Shown in pieces: positions 9,252 through 23,056 of a stretch of DNA of 64,000 nt. The stretch is from Atherix ibis (taxonomy: Eukaryota; Arthropoda; Insecta; Diptera; Athericidae). The notes under the pieces were generated by a model that did no database searches, was not told the origin of the DNA, and worked only from the letters and a program-made list of their open reading frames with translations. The DNA lies in contig CATQJD010000001.1 in assembly GCA_958298945.1 (NCBI GenBank), positions 2,621,142-2,685,141 of the forward strand, written 5' to 3'. The position numbers and the translations under genes were made by a program. Every line of letters begins with the position of its first letter. Position 1 is the first letter of the stretch.

Positions 9252-12200
9252 GTGAGGTGTTCGGACTCAATATCCTTAAGGACTATCAAAATTTTTTTGA
9301 TAGCATTTTATAGATAAAAGTATATGCTAGGTGTCCTTTGAACAAAGTTTCTGAGTATCTTTACAAATGAAAGAAATATTCAAAAAAGTTCAATGCCCTG
9401 TTTTGCTGCTGTTTGCTCAACGTAATACGCGTACAATACGTACTCTTCTACAATTAATTGGGAGTTACTTCGTCAATGTACAATTATGTTAGGTATTCAA
9501 AGTAATCCAACAATTAGCATTTCTATTCTAAAATAAATCATTCTATTTAATATATTAATTCATTTGATTTTATTTTCTAATTAACTTTTTTTGCACAAGA
9601 AGACTTCGAATTTTTATTGTATTGTATGTTGGAATGTAATATATTTGAGTGTCGACTTTATTTTTTAAAAACTATTTCATTATTTTTATATTATTTTACT
9701 AATTATGCCAATAATCCTGCAGGGGTGATTTTGGTCCCTTTGTCAATCGAATAATCACCAATCGAAATTTTCTGTGTCTGCCTGTTAATTTAGTCATTTT
9801 TATAGAATTGCCTTTTTTATTCCTACAATTGAAAAATCATATATGAAATGAAAATTTGTTTTTGTTTATAATCGTTCAGTAATTTTTGAGTATAGAAAAA
9901 TAGGACTTACCCCAAAAGTAGTCGTATTTTTGATTTCCAAAACTATTTTGCAGTCCAAGTTTTCCGATTTAGTCTTAAGTAATTTTTACAACATTCCTAT
10001 TTTGATTTCTACAATTGGAAGATCATTTATATTGGACTAATCCAAAAAGTGCTAAACGTGTTTTATTTACATAATTATTCTCCTATAGTAACGAATATAA
10101 ACAAATTCGGCGGTCGGTGAAATTATTTTCTTATTTCAAAAATAGACTTTTTCTCAAATATGAACTGTCGTTGGACTTTAATTAAATTCCAAGAATATTT
10201 TCAGATAATTCGAGTAGATACACATTAATCACCTGAATCGACTGAGAGACGCCTAAAAACTGTAATTTCAAAATTACTCGACGGTTGGTGTTTGCGAGAG
10301 GGGATCTGCTGAAAATATACTCTCATAATCAGACGAAATTCACTATCGCTTTCAAACCATGTACTTCTACTCGCTTATTAGACGCCTGTCGACCGCAAAC
10401 ATTCGTTCTTGCGGGTTCTCTTATAGTTGATTTACGAGTGAGACAGGCTCGTTCTCTCAATCACGCTCTAACGCTCTAAATATTGAGTGCAAAGACAAAA
10501 AGATACCAGATGTCAACAATCGAAAAATCGCAGGAATCGTATGCCCAACTTTTCCGGGATCAAAAAAAGCTTCGGCTTATTTGAAGAAGAAATTTTCACA
10601 AAGGAATCTCAAAAAATTTAATATTTACATGATGTCCCTACATATTTTATATATTATTGTAAATGCCCAATGACAAATCTTCACTCTATGATTTAAGATA
10701 TTTGTCCAAAAAGGAAAATTGCTAAAAATACTTATATAATTTTCCTTCACTTATAGTATTATTAATTTTTCTTATGTAATGTATAACCGGATCAAAAATA
10801 TTTTCCAACTAAATTTTAGGCCTTTAATCTGACATATAAAATGTTAAAAATGATGACTGCATACGACCTGTAGGTGAGAAAGTACACCGGATCTAATAGA
10901 AAAATTTAGATTATTTCGGATATTTTATATTATTTAGTATATATTTTTTCTCAATGAAGATATTTATCTAAAATTGTATAATCTAGATAGCCAGAGCTCA
11001 TTATGACCTTTCATTTGATGTATAATTTGTTAAGATTGATGTGAAAATTTGGACTTACGAGCACAAAACGGAATAACAATTCCACAATATTCCGATTTTC
11101 CGAGGGTTTTTTAAATAAGCTCACCACTACATATACATAATAGCGAGCTTATTATTTAATCACATAGCCACACTAACTGCGGTGAATTTGGCACCTAAAT
11201 TATTTCGATTGGTTTAGAAATGATGATCCTAGAGTAAAAAATGTGTTCTGTGGTCGAAAAATTGCTCGGCAACATTTATTGTATGCTAACAATACTTTTT
11301 GCCAATAACGACTTCTGCAAATTTCGTTCTGCGTAATTGGTCAAACTGAATTTTAGTTCACGTAACGAATTTTTCGGTTTTCTCGTGAAAGGATTAACGT
11401 ATCGATTTTAATTTTTTTTATTCTCTTGAAAAATGTTCATTCTTTACCGATAAGGATATTTTCCTTCTTTCGTCCTTACAAGGATATAGTTTTTCTGTTA
11501 ATTAATTTTAATTTTCATTTTAAGAAAAAAAATCCTAAATATATATCTAGCTCCTCTGGAGCAGTTTTATCCTTATCGTCCATGCAAGGACAAAGAACTT
11601 ATTTTTTCAAAAAATTCAAAAATCATTAATAGCATAATTATACTGAAATTTTGTACTGAACATTTTTACTGAAAATTTTTAATTGAACATTTTTACTAAA
11701 AATTTTCAATAAAATTAATTAGAAAAGATTTTTTAGTTTTTTTTCCGAAAATAAGTTTTTTGTCCTTGCAAGGACGATATAGATAAATTGGTATCCTGTG
11801 GAAAGGTAGCCAGATACGTATTCGGACATTATTTTTTAAAAAATAAAAATTAATATTAATTAGTCAAAATACTATATCATTGTAAGGACGAAATAAGGAA
11901 AATATCCTCATACGTAAAGAATGAATATTTTCCAAAAGAATAAAAAAAAAATCAAGTCGATACGTTAATCTTTTAGCGAGAAAACCTAAAAATCCGTCAC
12001 GCGAGCCAATATTTAGTGTGACCGATTACGCAGAACGAAATTCACAGAAGTCGTCGTTGGCCAAAAGTATTGTTAGCAGCTGAAAAAAGTTGCCGAGCGA
12101 TTTTTAGTCCACGGAACACATTTTTTACTCTAGGACCGTCATTCTTGAACCGATCGAAATAATTTAAGTGCCAAATCTACCACAGATAGTGTGGCTATGT

Positions 12201-12390
12201 AATAACATAATAAGCTTATTGTTATGTATATGTAGTGGTGAGATAACTTAAAAATCCTCTCGGAAAATCTGAATATTGTAAAATTTTTATTCCGTTTTGT
12301 GCTCGTAAGTCCAAATTTTCACATCAATCTTAACAAATCATACATCAAATGAAAGGTAATAACGAGATCTAGCTGTCTAAGCTATGTAAT
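9010..12390 (+). repeat. Macrosatellite copy 4, missing the start of its left arm
   Basis: The copy begins at a position equivalent to base 172 of copy 1 (CTGAAAAATATTTTTGATCA). The core is 9252-10568 and a full palindrome follows at 10569-12803. It lacks the TATG duplication of copy 3 but shares its G substitution and its 4-bp right-arm deletion. The distance between the same core site in copies 3 and 4 is 1718 bp rather than about 3556. Confidence 0.93.
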
Positions 12391-15300
12391 TTTAAATAAA
12401 TATTTTCATTGAGAAAATATACTAAAAAATATAAAATTTCCGAAATAATTCAAATTTTTCTATTAGATCCGGTGTACTTTCTCACCTATAGGTCGTATTA
12501 AGGCATCATTTTCCACATTTTATGTATCAAATTAAAGGCCTAGAAATTATCTTGGATTTGGCTGAAAAATATTTTTGATCACATTACACATTACATAAGA
12601 AAAAGTAATAATACTATAAGTGAAAGAAATTTATATAAGTATTTTTAGCAATTATCCTTTTTGGACAAATTTTATCTTAAATCATAGAGTGAAGATTTGT
12701 CTTTGCGTATATGTAATAATATATTAAAAATGTGGGGGCATCATGTAAATATTCAATTTTTTCAGATTCCTTTGTGAAAATTTCCTCTTCAAATAAGCTG
12801 AAGGTGAGGTGTTCGGACTCAATATCCTTAAGGACTATCAAAATTTTTTTGATAGCATTTTATAGATAAAAGTATATGCTAGGTGTCCTTTGAACAAGGT
12901 TTCTGAGTATCTTTACAAATGAAAGAAATATTCAAAAAAGTTCAATGCCCTGTTTTGCTGCTGTTTGCTCAACGTAATACGCGTACAATACGTACTCTTC
13001 TACAATTAATTGGGAGTTACTTCGTCAATGTACAATTATGTTAGGTATTCAAAGTAATCCAACAATTAGCATTTCTATTCTAAAATAAATCATTCTATTT
13101 AATATATTAATTCATTTGATTTTATTTTCTGATTAACTTTTTTTGCACAAGAAGACTTCGAATTTTTATTGTATTGTATGTTGGAATGCAATATATTTTA
13201 GTGTCGACTTTATTTTTTAAAAACTATTTCATTATTTTTATATTATTTTACTAATTATGCCAATAATCCTGCAGGGGTGATTTTGGTCCCTTTGTCAATC
13301 GAATAATCACCAATCGAAATTTTCTGTGTCTGCCTGTTAATTTAGTCATTTTTATAGAATTGCCTTTTTTATTCCTACAATTGAAAAATCATATATGAAA
13401 TGAAAATTTGTTTTTGTTTATAATCGTTTAGTAATTTTTGAGTATAGAAAAATAGGACTTACCCCAAAAGTAGTCGTATTTTTGATTTCCAAAACTATTT
13501 TGCAGTCCAAGTTTTCCGATTTGGTCTTAAGTAATTTTTACAACATTCCTATTTTGATTTCTACAATTGGAAGATCATTTATATTGGACTAATCCAAAAA
13601 GTGCTAAACGTGTTTTATTTACATAATTATTCTCCTATAGTAACGAATATAAACAAATTCGGCGGTCGGTGAAATTATTTTCTTATTTCAAAAATAGACT
13701 TTTTCTCAAATATGAACTGTCGTTGGACTTTAATTAAATTCCAAGAATATTTTCAGATAATTCGAGTAGATACACATTAATCAACTGAATCGACTGAGAG
13801 ACGCCTAAAAACTGTCATTTCAAAATTACTCGACGGTTGGTGTTTGCGAGAGAGGATCTGCTGAAAATATACTCTCATAATCAGGCGAAATTCACTATCG
13901 CTTTCAAACCATGTACTTCTACTCGCTTATTAGACGCCTGTCGACCGCAAACATTCGTTCTTGCGGGTTCTCTTATAGTTGATTTACGAGTGAGACAGGC
14001 TCGTTCTCTCAATCACGCTCTAACGCTCTAAATATTGAGTGCAAAGACAAAAAGATACCAGATGTCAACAATCGAAAAATCGCAGGAATCGTATGCCCAA
14101 CTTTTCCGGGATCAAAAAAAGCTTCGGCTTATTTGAAGGAGAAATTTTCACAAAGGAATCTCAAAAAATTTAATATTTACATGATGTCCCTACATATTTT
14201 ATATATTATTGTAAATGCCCAATGACAAATCTTCACTCTATGATTTAAGATCAAATTTGTCCAAAAAGGAAAATTGCTAAAAATACTTATATAATTTTCC
14301 TTCACTTATAGTATTATTAATTTTTCTTATGTAATGTATAACCGGATCAAAAATATTTTCCAACTAAATTTTAGGCCTTTAATCTGACATATAAAATGTT
14401 AAAAATGATGACTGCATACGACCTGTAGGTGAGAAAGTACACCGGATCTAATAGAAAAATTTAGATTATTTCGGATATTTTATATTATTTAGTATATATT
14501 TTTTCTCAATGAAGATATTTATCTAAAATTGTATAATCTAGATAGCCAGAGCTCATTATGACCTTTCATTTGATGTATAATTTGTTAAGATTGATTTGAA
14601 AATTTGGACTTACGAGCACAAAACGGAATAACAATTCCACAATATTCCGATTTTCCGAGGGTTTTTTAAATTAGCTCACCACTACATATACATAATAGCG
14701 AGCTTATTATTTAATCACATAGCCACACTAACTGCGGTGAATTTGGCACCTAAATTATTTCGATTGGTTTAGAAATGATGATCCTAGAGTAAAAAATGTG
14801 TTCTGTGGTCGAAAAATTGCTCGGCAACATTTATTGTATGCTAACAATACTTTTTGCCAATAACGACTTCTGCAAATTTCGTTCTGCGTAATTGGTCAAA
14901 CTGAATTTTAGTTCACGTAACGAATTTTTCGGTTTTCTCGTGAAAGGATTAACGTATCGATTTTAATTTTTTTTATTCTCTTGAAAAATGTTCATTCTTT
15001 ACCGATAAGGATATTTTCCTTCTTTCGTCCTTACAAGGATATAGTTTTTCTGTTAATTAATTTTAATTTTCATTTTAAGAAAAAAAATCCTAAATATATA
15101 TCTAGCTCCTCTGGAGCAGTTTTATCCTTATCGTCCATGCAAGGACAAAGAACTTATTTTTTCAAAAAATTCAAAAATCATTAATAGCATAATTATACTG
15201 AAATTTTGTACTGAACATTTTTACTGAAAATTCTTAATTGAACATTTTTACTAAAAATTTTCAATAAAATTAATTAGAAAAGATTTTTTAGTTTTTTTTC

Positions 15301-15944
15301 CGAAAATAAGTTGTTTGTCCTTGCAAGGACGATATAGATAAATTGGTATCCTGTGGAAAGGTAGCCAGATACGTATTCGGACATTATTTTTTAAAAAATA
15401 AAAATTAATATTAATTAGTCAAAATACTATATCATTGTAAGGACGAAATAAGGAAAATATCCTCATACGTAAAGAATGAATATTTTCCAAAAGAATAAAA
15501 AAAAATCAAGTCGATACGTTAATCTTTTAGCGAGAAAACCTAAAAATCCGTCACGCGAGCCAATATTTAGTGTGACCGATTACGCAGAACGAAATTCACA
15601 GAAGTCGTCGTTGGCCAAAAGTATTGTTAGCAGCTGAAAAAAGTTGCCGAGCGATTTTTAGTCCACGGAACACATTTTTTACTCTAGGACCGTCATTCTT
15701 GAACCGATCGAAATAATTTAAGTGCCAAATCTACCACAGATAGTGTGGCTATGTAATAACATAATAAGCTTATTGTTATGTATATGTAGTGGTGAGATAA
15801 CTTAAAAATCCTCTCGGAAAATCTGAATATTGTAAAATTTTTATTCCGTTTTGTGCTCGTAAGTCCAAATTTTCACATCAATCTTAACAAATCATACATC
15901 AAATGAAAGGTAATAACGAGATCTAGCTGTCTAAGCTATGTAAT
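12391..15944 (+). repeat. Macrosatellite copy 5
   Basis: This is a complete 3554-bp unit: core 12804-14120, palindrome 14121-16357. Private changes include TTAAAAATG near 12725, ACAAGGTTTC near 12898 and a GCG codon-sized change in the invariant block near 13884. Confidence 0.95.
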
Positions 15945-18900
15945 TTTAAATAAATATTTTCATTGAGAAAATATACTAAAAAATATAAAATTTCCGAAAT
16001 AATTCAAATTTTTCTATTAGATCCGGTGTACTTTCTCACCTATAGGTCGTATTAAGGCATCATTTTCCACATTTTATGTATCAAATTAAAGGCCTAGAAA
16101 TTATCTTGGATTTGGCTGAAAAATATTTTTGATCACATTACACATTACATAAGAAAAAGTAATAATACTATAAGTGAAAGAAATTTATATAAGTATTTTT
16201 AGCAATTATCCTTTTTGGACAAATTTTATCTTAAATCATAGAGTGAAGATTTGTCTTTGCGTATATGTAATAATATATTAAATATGTAGGGGCATCATGT
16301 AAATATTCAATTTTTTCAGATTCCTTTGTGAAAATTTCCTCTTCAAATAAGCTGAAGGTGAGGTGTTCGGACTCAATATCCTTAAGGACTATCAAAATTT
16401 TTTTGATAGCATTTTATAGATAAAAGTATATGCTAGGTGTCCTTTGAACAAAGTTTCTGAGTATCTTTACAAATGAAAGAAATATTCAAAAAAGTTCAAT
16501 GCCCTGTTTTGCAGCTGTTTGCTCAACGTAATACGCGTACAATACGTACTCTTCTACAATTAATTGGGAGTTACTTCGTCAATGTACAATTATGTTAGGT
16601 ATTCAAAGTAATCCAACAATTAGCATTTCTATTCTAAAATAAATCATTCTATTTAATATATTAATTCATTTGATTTTATTTTCTGATTAACTTTTTTTGC
16701 ACAAGAAGACTTCGAATTTTTATTGTATTGTATGTTGGAATGTAATATATTTGAGTGTCGACTTTATTTTTTAAAAACTATTTCATTATTTTTATATTAT
16801 TTTACTAATTATGCCAATAATCCTGCAGGGGTGATTTTGGTCCCTTTGTCAATCGAATAATCACCAATCGAAATTTTCTGTGTCTGCCTGTTAATTTAGT
16901 CATTTTTATAGAATTGCCTTTTTTATTCCTACAATTGAAAAATCATATATGAAATGAAAATTTGTTTTTGTTTATAATCGTTCAGTAATTTTTGAGTATA
17001 GAAAAATAGGACTTACCCCAAAAGTAGTCGTATTTTTGATTTCCAAAACTATTTTGCAGTCCAAGTTTTCCGATTTAGTCTTAAGTAATTTTTACAACAT
17101 TCCTATTTTGATTTCTACAATTGGAAGATCATTTATATTGGACTAATCCAAAAAGTGCTAAACGTGTTTTATTTACATAATTATTCTCCTATAGTAACGA
17201 ATATAAACAAATTCGGCGGTCGGTGAAATTATTTTCTTATTTCAAAAATAGACTTTTTCTCAAATATGAACTGTCGTTGGACTTTAATTAAATTCCAAGA
17301 ATATTTTCAGATAATTCGAGTAGATACACATTAATCAACTGAATCGACTGAGAGACGCCTAAAAACTGTCATTTCAAAATTACTCGACGGTTGGTGTTTG
17401 CGAGAGAGGATCTGCTGAAAATATACTCTCATAATCAGACGAAATTCACTATCGCTTTCAAACCATGTACTTCTACTCGCTTATTAGACGCCTGTCGACC
17501 GCAAACATTCGTTCTTGCGGGTTCTCTTATAGTTGATTTACGAGTGAGACAGGCTCGTTCTCTCAATCACGCTCTAACGCTCTAAATATTGAGTGCAAAG
17601 ACAAAAAGATACCAGATGTCAACAATCGAAAAATCGCAGGAATCGTATGCCCAACTTTTCCGGGATCAAAAAAAGCTTCGGCTTATTTGAAGGAGAAATT
17701 TTCACAAAGGAATCTCAAAAAATTTAATATTTACATGATGTACCTACATATTTTATATATTATTGTAAATGCCCAATGACAAATCTTCACTCTATGATTT
17801 AAGATCAAATTTGTCCAAAAAGGAAAATTGCTAAAAATACTTATATAATTTTCCTTCACTTATAGTATTATTAATTTTTCTTATGTAATGTATAACCGGA
17901 TCAAAAATATTTTCCAACTAAATTTTAGGCCTTTAATCTGACATATAAAATGTTAAAAATGATGACTGCATACGACCTGTAGGTGAGAAAGTACAGCGGA
18001 TCTAATAGAAAAATTTAGATTATTTCGGATATTTTATATTATTTAGTATATATTTTTTCTCAATGAAGATATTTATCTAAAATTGTATAATCTAGATAGC
18101 CAGAGCTCATTATGACCTTTCATTTGATGTATAATTTGTTAAGATTGATGTGAAAATTTGGACTTACGAGCACAAAACGGAATAACAATTCCACAATATT
18201 CCGATTTTCCGAGGGTTTTTTAAATTAGCTCACCACTACATATACATAATAGCGAGCTTATTATTTAATCACATAGCCACACTAACTGCGGTGAATTTGG
18301 CACCTAAATTATTTCGATTGGCTTAGAAATGATGATCCTAGAGTAAAAAATGTGTTCTGTGGTCGAAAAATTGCTCGGCAACATTTATTGTATGCTAACA
18401 ATACTTTTTGCCAATAACGACTTCTGCAAATTTCGTTCTGCGTAATTGGTCAAACTGAATTTTAGTTCACGTAACGAATTTTTCGGTTTTCTCGTGAAAG
18501 GATAAACGTATCGATTTTAATTTTTTTTTATTCTCTTGAAAAATGTTCATTCTGTACCGATAAGGATATTTTCCTTCTTTCGTCCTTACAAGGATATAGT
18601 TTTTCTGTTAATTAATTTTCATTTTCATTTTAAGAAAAAAAATCCTAAATATATATCTAGCTCCTCTGGAGCAGTTTTATCCTTATCGTCCATGCAAGGA
18701 CAAAGAACTTATTTTTTCAAAAAATTCAAAAATCATTAATAGCATAATTATACTGAAATTTTGTACTGAACATTTTTACTGAAAATTTTTAATTGAACAT
18801 TTTTACTAAAAATTTTCAATAAAATTAATTAGAAAAGATTTTTTAGTTTTTTTTCCGAAAATAAGTTGTTTGTCCTTGCAAGGACGATATAGATAAATTG

Positions 18901-19500
18901 GTATCCTGTGGAAAGGTAGCCAGATACGTATTCGGACATTATTTTAAAAAAAATAAAAATTAATATTAATTAGTCAAAATACTATATCCTTGTGAGGACG
19001 AAATAAGGAAAATATCCTCATACGTAATGAATGAATATTTTCCAAAAGAATAAAAAAAAAATCAAGTCGATACGTTAATCTTTTAGCGAGAAAACCTAAA
19101 AATCCGTCACGCGAGCCAATATTTAGTGTGACCGATTACGCAGAACGAAATTCACAGAAGTCGTCGTTGGCCAAAAGTATTGTTAGCAGCTGAAAAAAGT
19201 TGCCGAGCGATTTTTAGTCCACGGAACACATTTTTTACTCTAGGACCGTCATTCTTGAACCGATCGAAATAATTTAAGTGCCAAATCTACCACAGATAGT
19301 GTGGCTATGTAATAACATAATAAGCTTATTGTTATGTATATGTAGTGGTGAGATAACTTAAAAATCCTCTCGGAAAATCTGAATATTGTAAAATTTTTAT
19401 TCCGTTTTGTGCTCGTAAGTCCAAATTTTCACATCAATCTTAACAAATCATACATCAAATGAAAGGTAATAACGAGATCTAGCTGTCTAAGCTATGTAAT
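15945..19500 (+). repeat. Macrosatellite copy 6
   Basis: This is a complete 3556-bp unit: core 16358-17674, palindrome 17675-19913. It shares with copy 7 TTTTGCAGCTG (about 16508) instead of TTTTGCTGCTG, GATGTACCTAC (about 17739), GTACAGCGGATC (about 17992) and GGCTTAGAAATG. Copies 6 and 7 are therefore a recent pair. Confidence 0.95.
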
Positions 19501-22500
19501 TTTAAATAAATATTTTCATTGAGAAAATATACTAAAAAATATAAAATTTCCGAAATAATTCAAATTTTTCTATTAGATCCGGTGTACTTTCTCACCTATA
19601 GGTCGTATTAAGGCATCATTTTCCACATTTTATGTATCAAATTAAAGGCCTAGAAATTATCTTGGATTTGGCTGAAAAATATTTTTGATCACATTACACA
19701 TTACATAAGAAAAAGTAATAATACTATAAGTGAAAGAAATTTATATAAGTATTTTTAGCAATTATCCTTTTTGGACAAATTTTATCTTAAATCATAGAGT
19801 GAAGATTTGTCTTTGCGTATATGTAATAATATATTAAATATGTGGGGGCATCATGTAAATATTTAATTTTTTCAGATTCCTTTGTGAAAATTTCCTCTTC
19901 AAATAAGCTGAAGGTGAGGTGTTCGGACTCAATATCCTTAAGGACTATCAAAATTTTTTTAATAGCATTTTATAGATAAAAGTATATGCTAGGTGTCCTT
20001 TGAACAAAGTTTCTGAGTATCTTTACAAATGAAAGAAATATTCAAAAAAGTTCAATGCCCTGTTTTGCAGCTGTTTGCTCAACGTAATACGCGTACAATA
20101 CGTACTCTTCTACAATTAATTGGGAGTTACTTCGTCAATGTACAATTATGTTAGGTATTCAAAGTAATCCAACAATTAGCATTTCTATTCTAAAATAAAT
20201 CATTCTATTTAATATATTAATTCATTTGATTTTATTTTCTGATTAACTTTTTTTGCACAAGAAGACTTCGAATTTTTATTGTATTGTATGTTGGAATGTA
20301 ATATATTTGAGTGTCGACTTTATTTTTTAAAAACTATTTCATTATTTTTATATTATTTTACTAATTATGCCAATAATCCTGCAGGGGTGATTTTGGTCCC
20401 TTTGTCAATCGAATAATCACCAATCGAAATTTTCTGTGTCTGCCTGTTAATTTAGTCATTTTTATAGAATTGCCTTTTTTATTCCTACAATTGAAAAATC
20501 ATATATGAAATGAAAATTTGTTTTTGTTTATAATCGTTCAGTAATTTTTCAGTATAGAAAAATAGGACTTACCCCAAAAGTAGTCGTATTTTTGATTTCC
20601 AAAACTATTTTGCAGTCCAAGTTTTCCGATTTAGTCTTAAGTAATTTTTACAACATTCCTATTTTGATTTCTACAATTGGAAGATCATTTATATTGGACT
20701 AATCCAAAAAGTGCTAAACGTGTTTTATTTACATAATTATTCTCCTATAGTAACGAATATAAACAAATTCGGCGGTCGGTGAAATTATTTTCTTATTTCA
20801 AAAATAGACTTTTTCTCAAATATGAACTGTCGTTGGACTTTAATTAAATTCCAAGAATATTTTCAGATAATTCGAGTAGATACACATTAATCAACTGAAT
20901 CGACTGAGAGACGCCTAAAAACTGTCATTTCAAAATTACTCGACGGTTGGTGTTTGCGAGAGAGGATCTGCTGAAAATATACTCTCATAATCAGACGAAA
21001 TTCACTATCGCTTTCAAACCATGTACTTCTACTCGCTTATTAGACGCCTGTCGACCGCAAACATTCGTTCTTGCGGGTTCTCTTATAGTTGATTTACGAG
21101 TGAGACAGGCTCGTTCTCTCAATCACGCTCTAACGCTCTAAATATTGAGTGCAAAGACAAAAAGATACCAGATGTCAACAATCGAAAAATCGCAGGAATC
21201 GTATGCCCAACTTTTCCGGGATCAAAAAAAGCTTCGGCTTATTTGAAGGAGAAATTTTCACAAAGGAATCTCAAAAAATTTAATATTTACATGATGTACC
21301 TACATATTTTATATATTATTGTAAATGCCCAATGACAAATCTTCACTCTATGATTTAAGATCAAATTTGTCCAAAAAGGAAAATTGCTAAAAATACTTAT
21401 ATAATTTTCCTTCACTTATAGTATTATTAATTTTTCTTATGTAATGTATAACCGGATCAAAAATATTTTCCAACTAAATTTTAGGCCTTTAATCTGACAT
21501 ATAAAATGTTAAAAATGATGACTGCATACGACCTGTAGGTGAGAAAGTACAGCGGATCTAATAGAAAAATTTAGATTATTTCGGATATTTTATATTATTT
21601 AGTATATATTTTTTCTCAATGAAGATATTTATCTAAAATTGTATAATCTAGATAGCCAGAGCTCATTATGACCTTTCATTTGATGTATAATTTGTTAAGA
21701 TTGATGTGAAAATTTGGACTTACGAGCACAAAACGGAATAACAATTCCACAATATTCCGATTTTCCGAGGGTTTTTTAAATTAGCTCACCACTACATATA
21801 CATAATAGCGAGCTTATTATTTAATCACATAGCCACACTAACTGCGGTGAATTTGGCACCTAAATTATTTCGATTGGCTTAGAAATGATGATCCTAGAGT
21901 AAAAAATGTGTTCTGTGGTCGAAAAATTGCTCGGCAACATTTATTGTATGCTAACAATACTTTTTGCCAATAACGACTTCTGCAAATTTCGTTCTGCGTA
22001 ATTGGTCAAACTGAATTTTAGTTCACGTAACGAATTTTTCGGTTTTCTCGTGAAAGGATAAACGTATCGATTTTAATTTTTTTTTATTCTCTTGAAAAAT
22101 GTTCATTCTGTACCGATAAGGATATTTTCCTTCTTTCGTCCTTACAAGGATATAGTTTTTCTGTTAATTAATTTTAATTTTCATTTTAAGAAAAAAAATC
22201 CTAAATATATATCTAGCTCCTCTGGAGCAGTTTTATCCTTATCGTCCATGCAAGGACAAAGAACTTATTTTTTCAAAAAATTCAAAAATCATTAATAGCA
22301 TAATTATACTGAAATTTTGTACTGAACATTTTTACTGAAAATTTTTAATTGAACATTTTTACTAAAAATTTTCAATAAAATTAATTAGAAAAGATTTTTT
22401 AGTTTTTTTTCCGAAAATAAGTTGTTTGTCCTTGCAAGGACGATATAGATAAATTGGTATCCTGTGGAAAGGTAGCCAGATACGTATTCGGACATTATTT

Positions 22501-23056
22501 TTAAAAAAATAAAAATTAATATTAATTAGTCAAAATACTATATCCTTGTAAGGACGAAATAAGGAAAATATCCTCATACGTAAAGAATGAATATTTTCCA
22601 AAAGAATAAAAAAAAAATCAAGTCGATACGTTAATCTTTTAGCGAGAAAACCTAAAAATCCGTCACGCGAGCCAATATTTAGTGTGACCGATTACGCAGA
22701 ACGAAATTCACAGAAGTCGTCGTTGGCCAAAAGTATTGTTAGCAGCTGAAAAAAGTTGCCGAGCGATTTTTAGTCCACGGAACACATTTTTTACTCTAGG
22801 ACCGTCATTCTTGAACCGATCGAAATAATTTAAGTGCCAAATCTACCACAGATAGTGTGGCTATGTAATAACATAATAAGCTTATTGTTATGTATATGTA
22901 GTGGTGAGATAACTTAAAAATCCTCTCGGAAAATCTGAATATTGTAAAATTTTTATTCCGTTTTGTGCTCGTAAGTCCAAATTTTCACATCAATCTTAAC
23001 AAATCATACATCAAATGAAAGGTAATAACGAGATCTAGCTGTCTAAGCTATGTAAT
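19501..23056 (+). repeat. Macrosatellite copy 7
   Basis: This is a complete 3556-bp unit: core 19914-21230, palindrome 21231-23469. It carries the same diagnostic changes as copy 6 in the core and right arm. The TGATAG half of the small core palindrome is changed to TAATAG (about 19959). Confidence 0.95.
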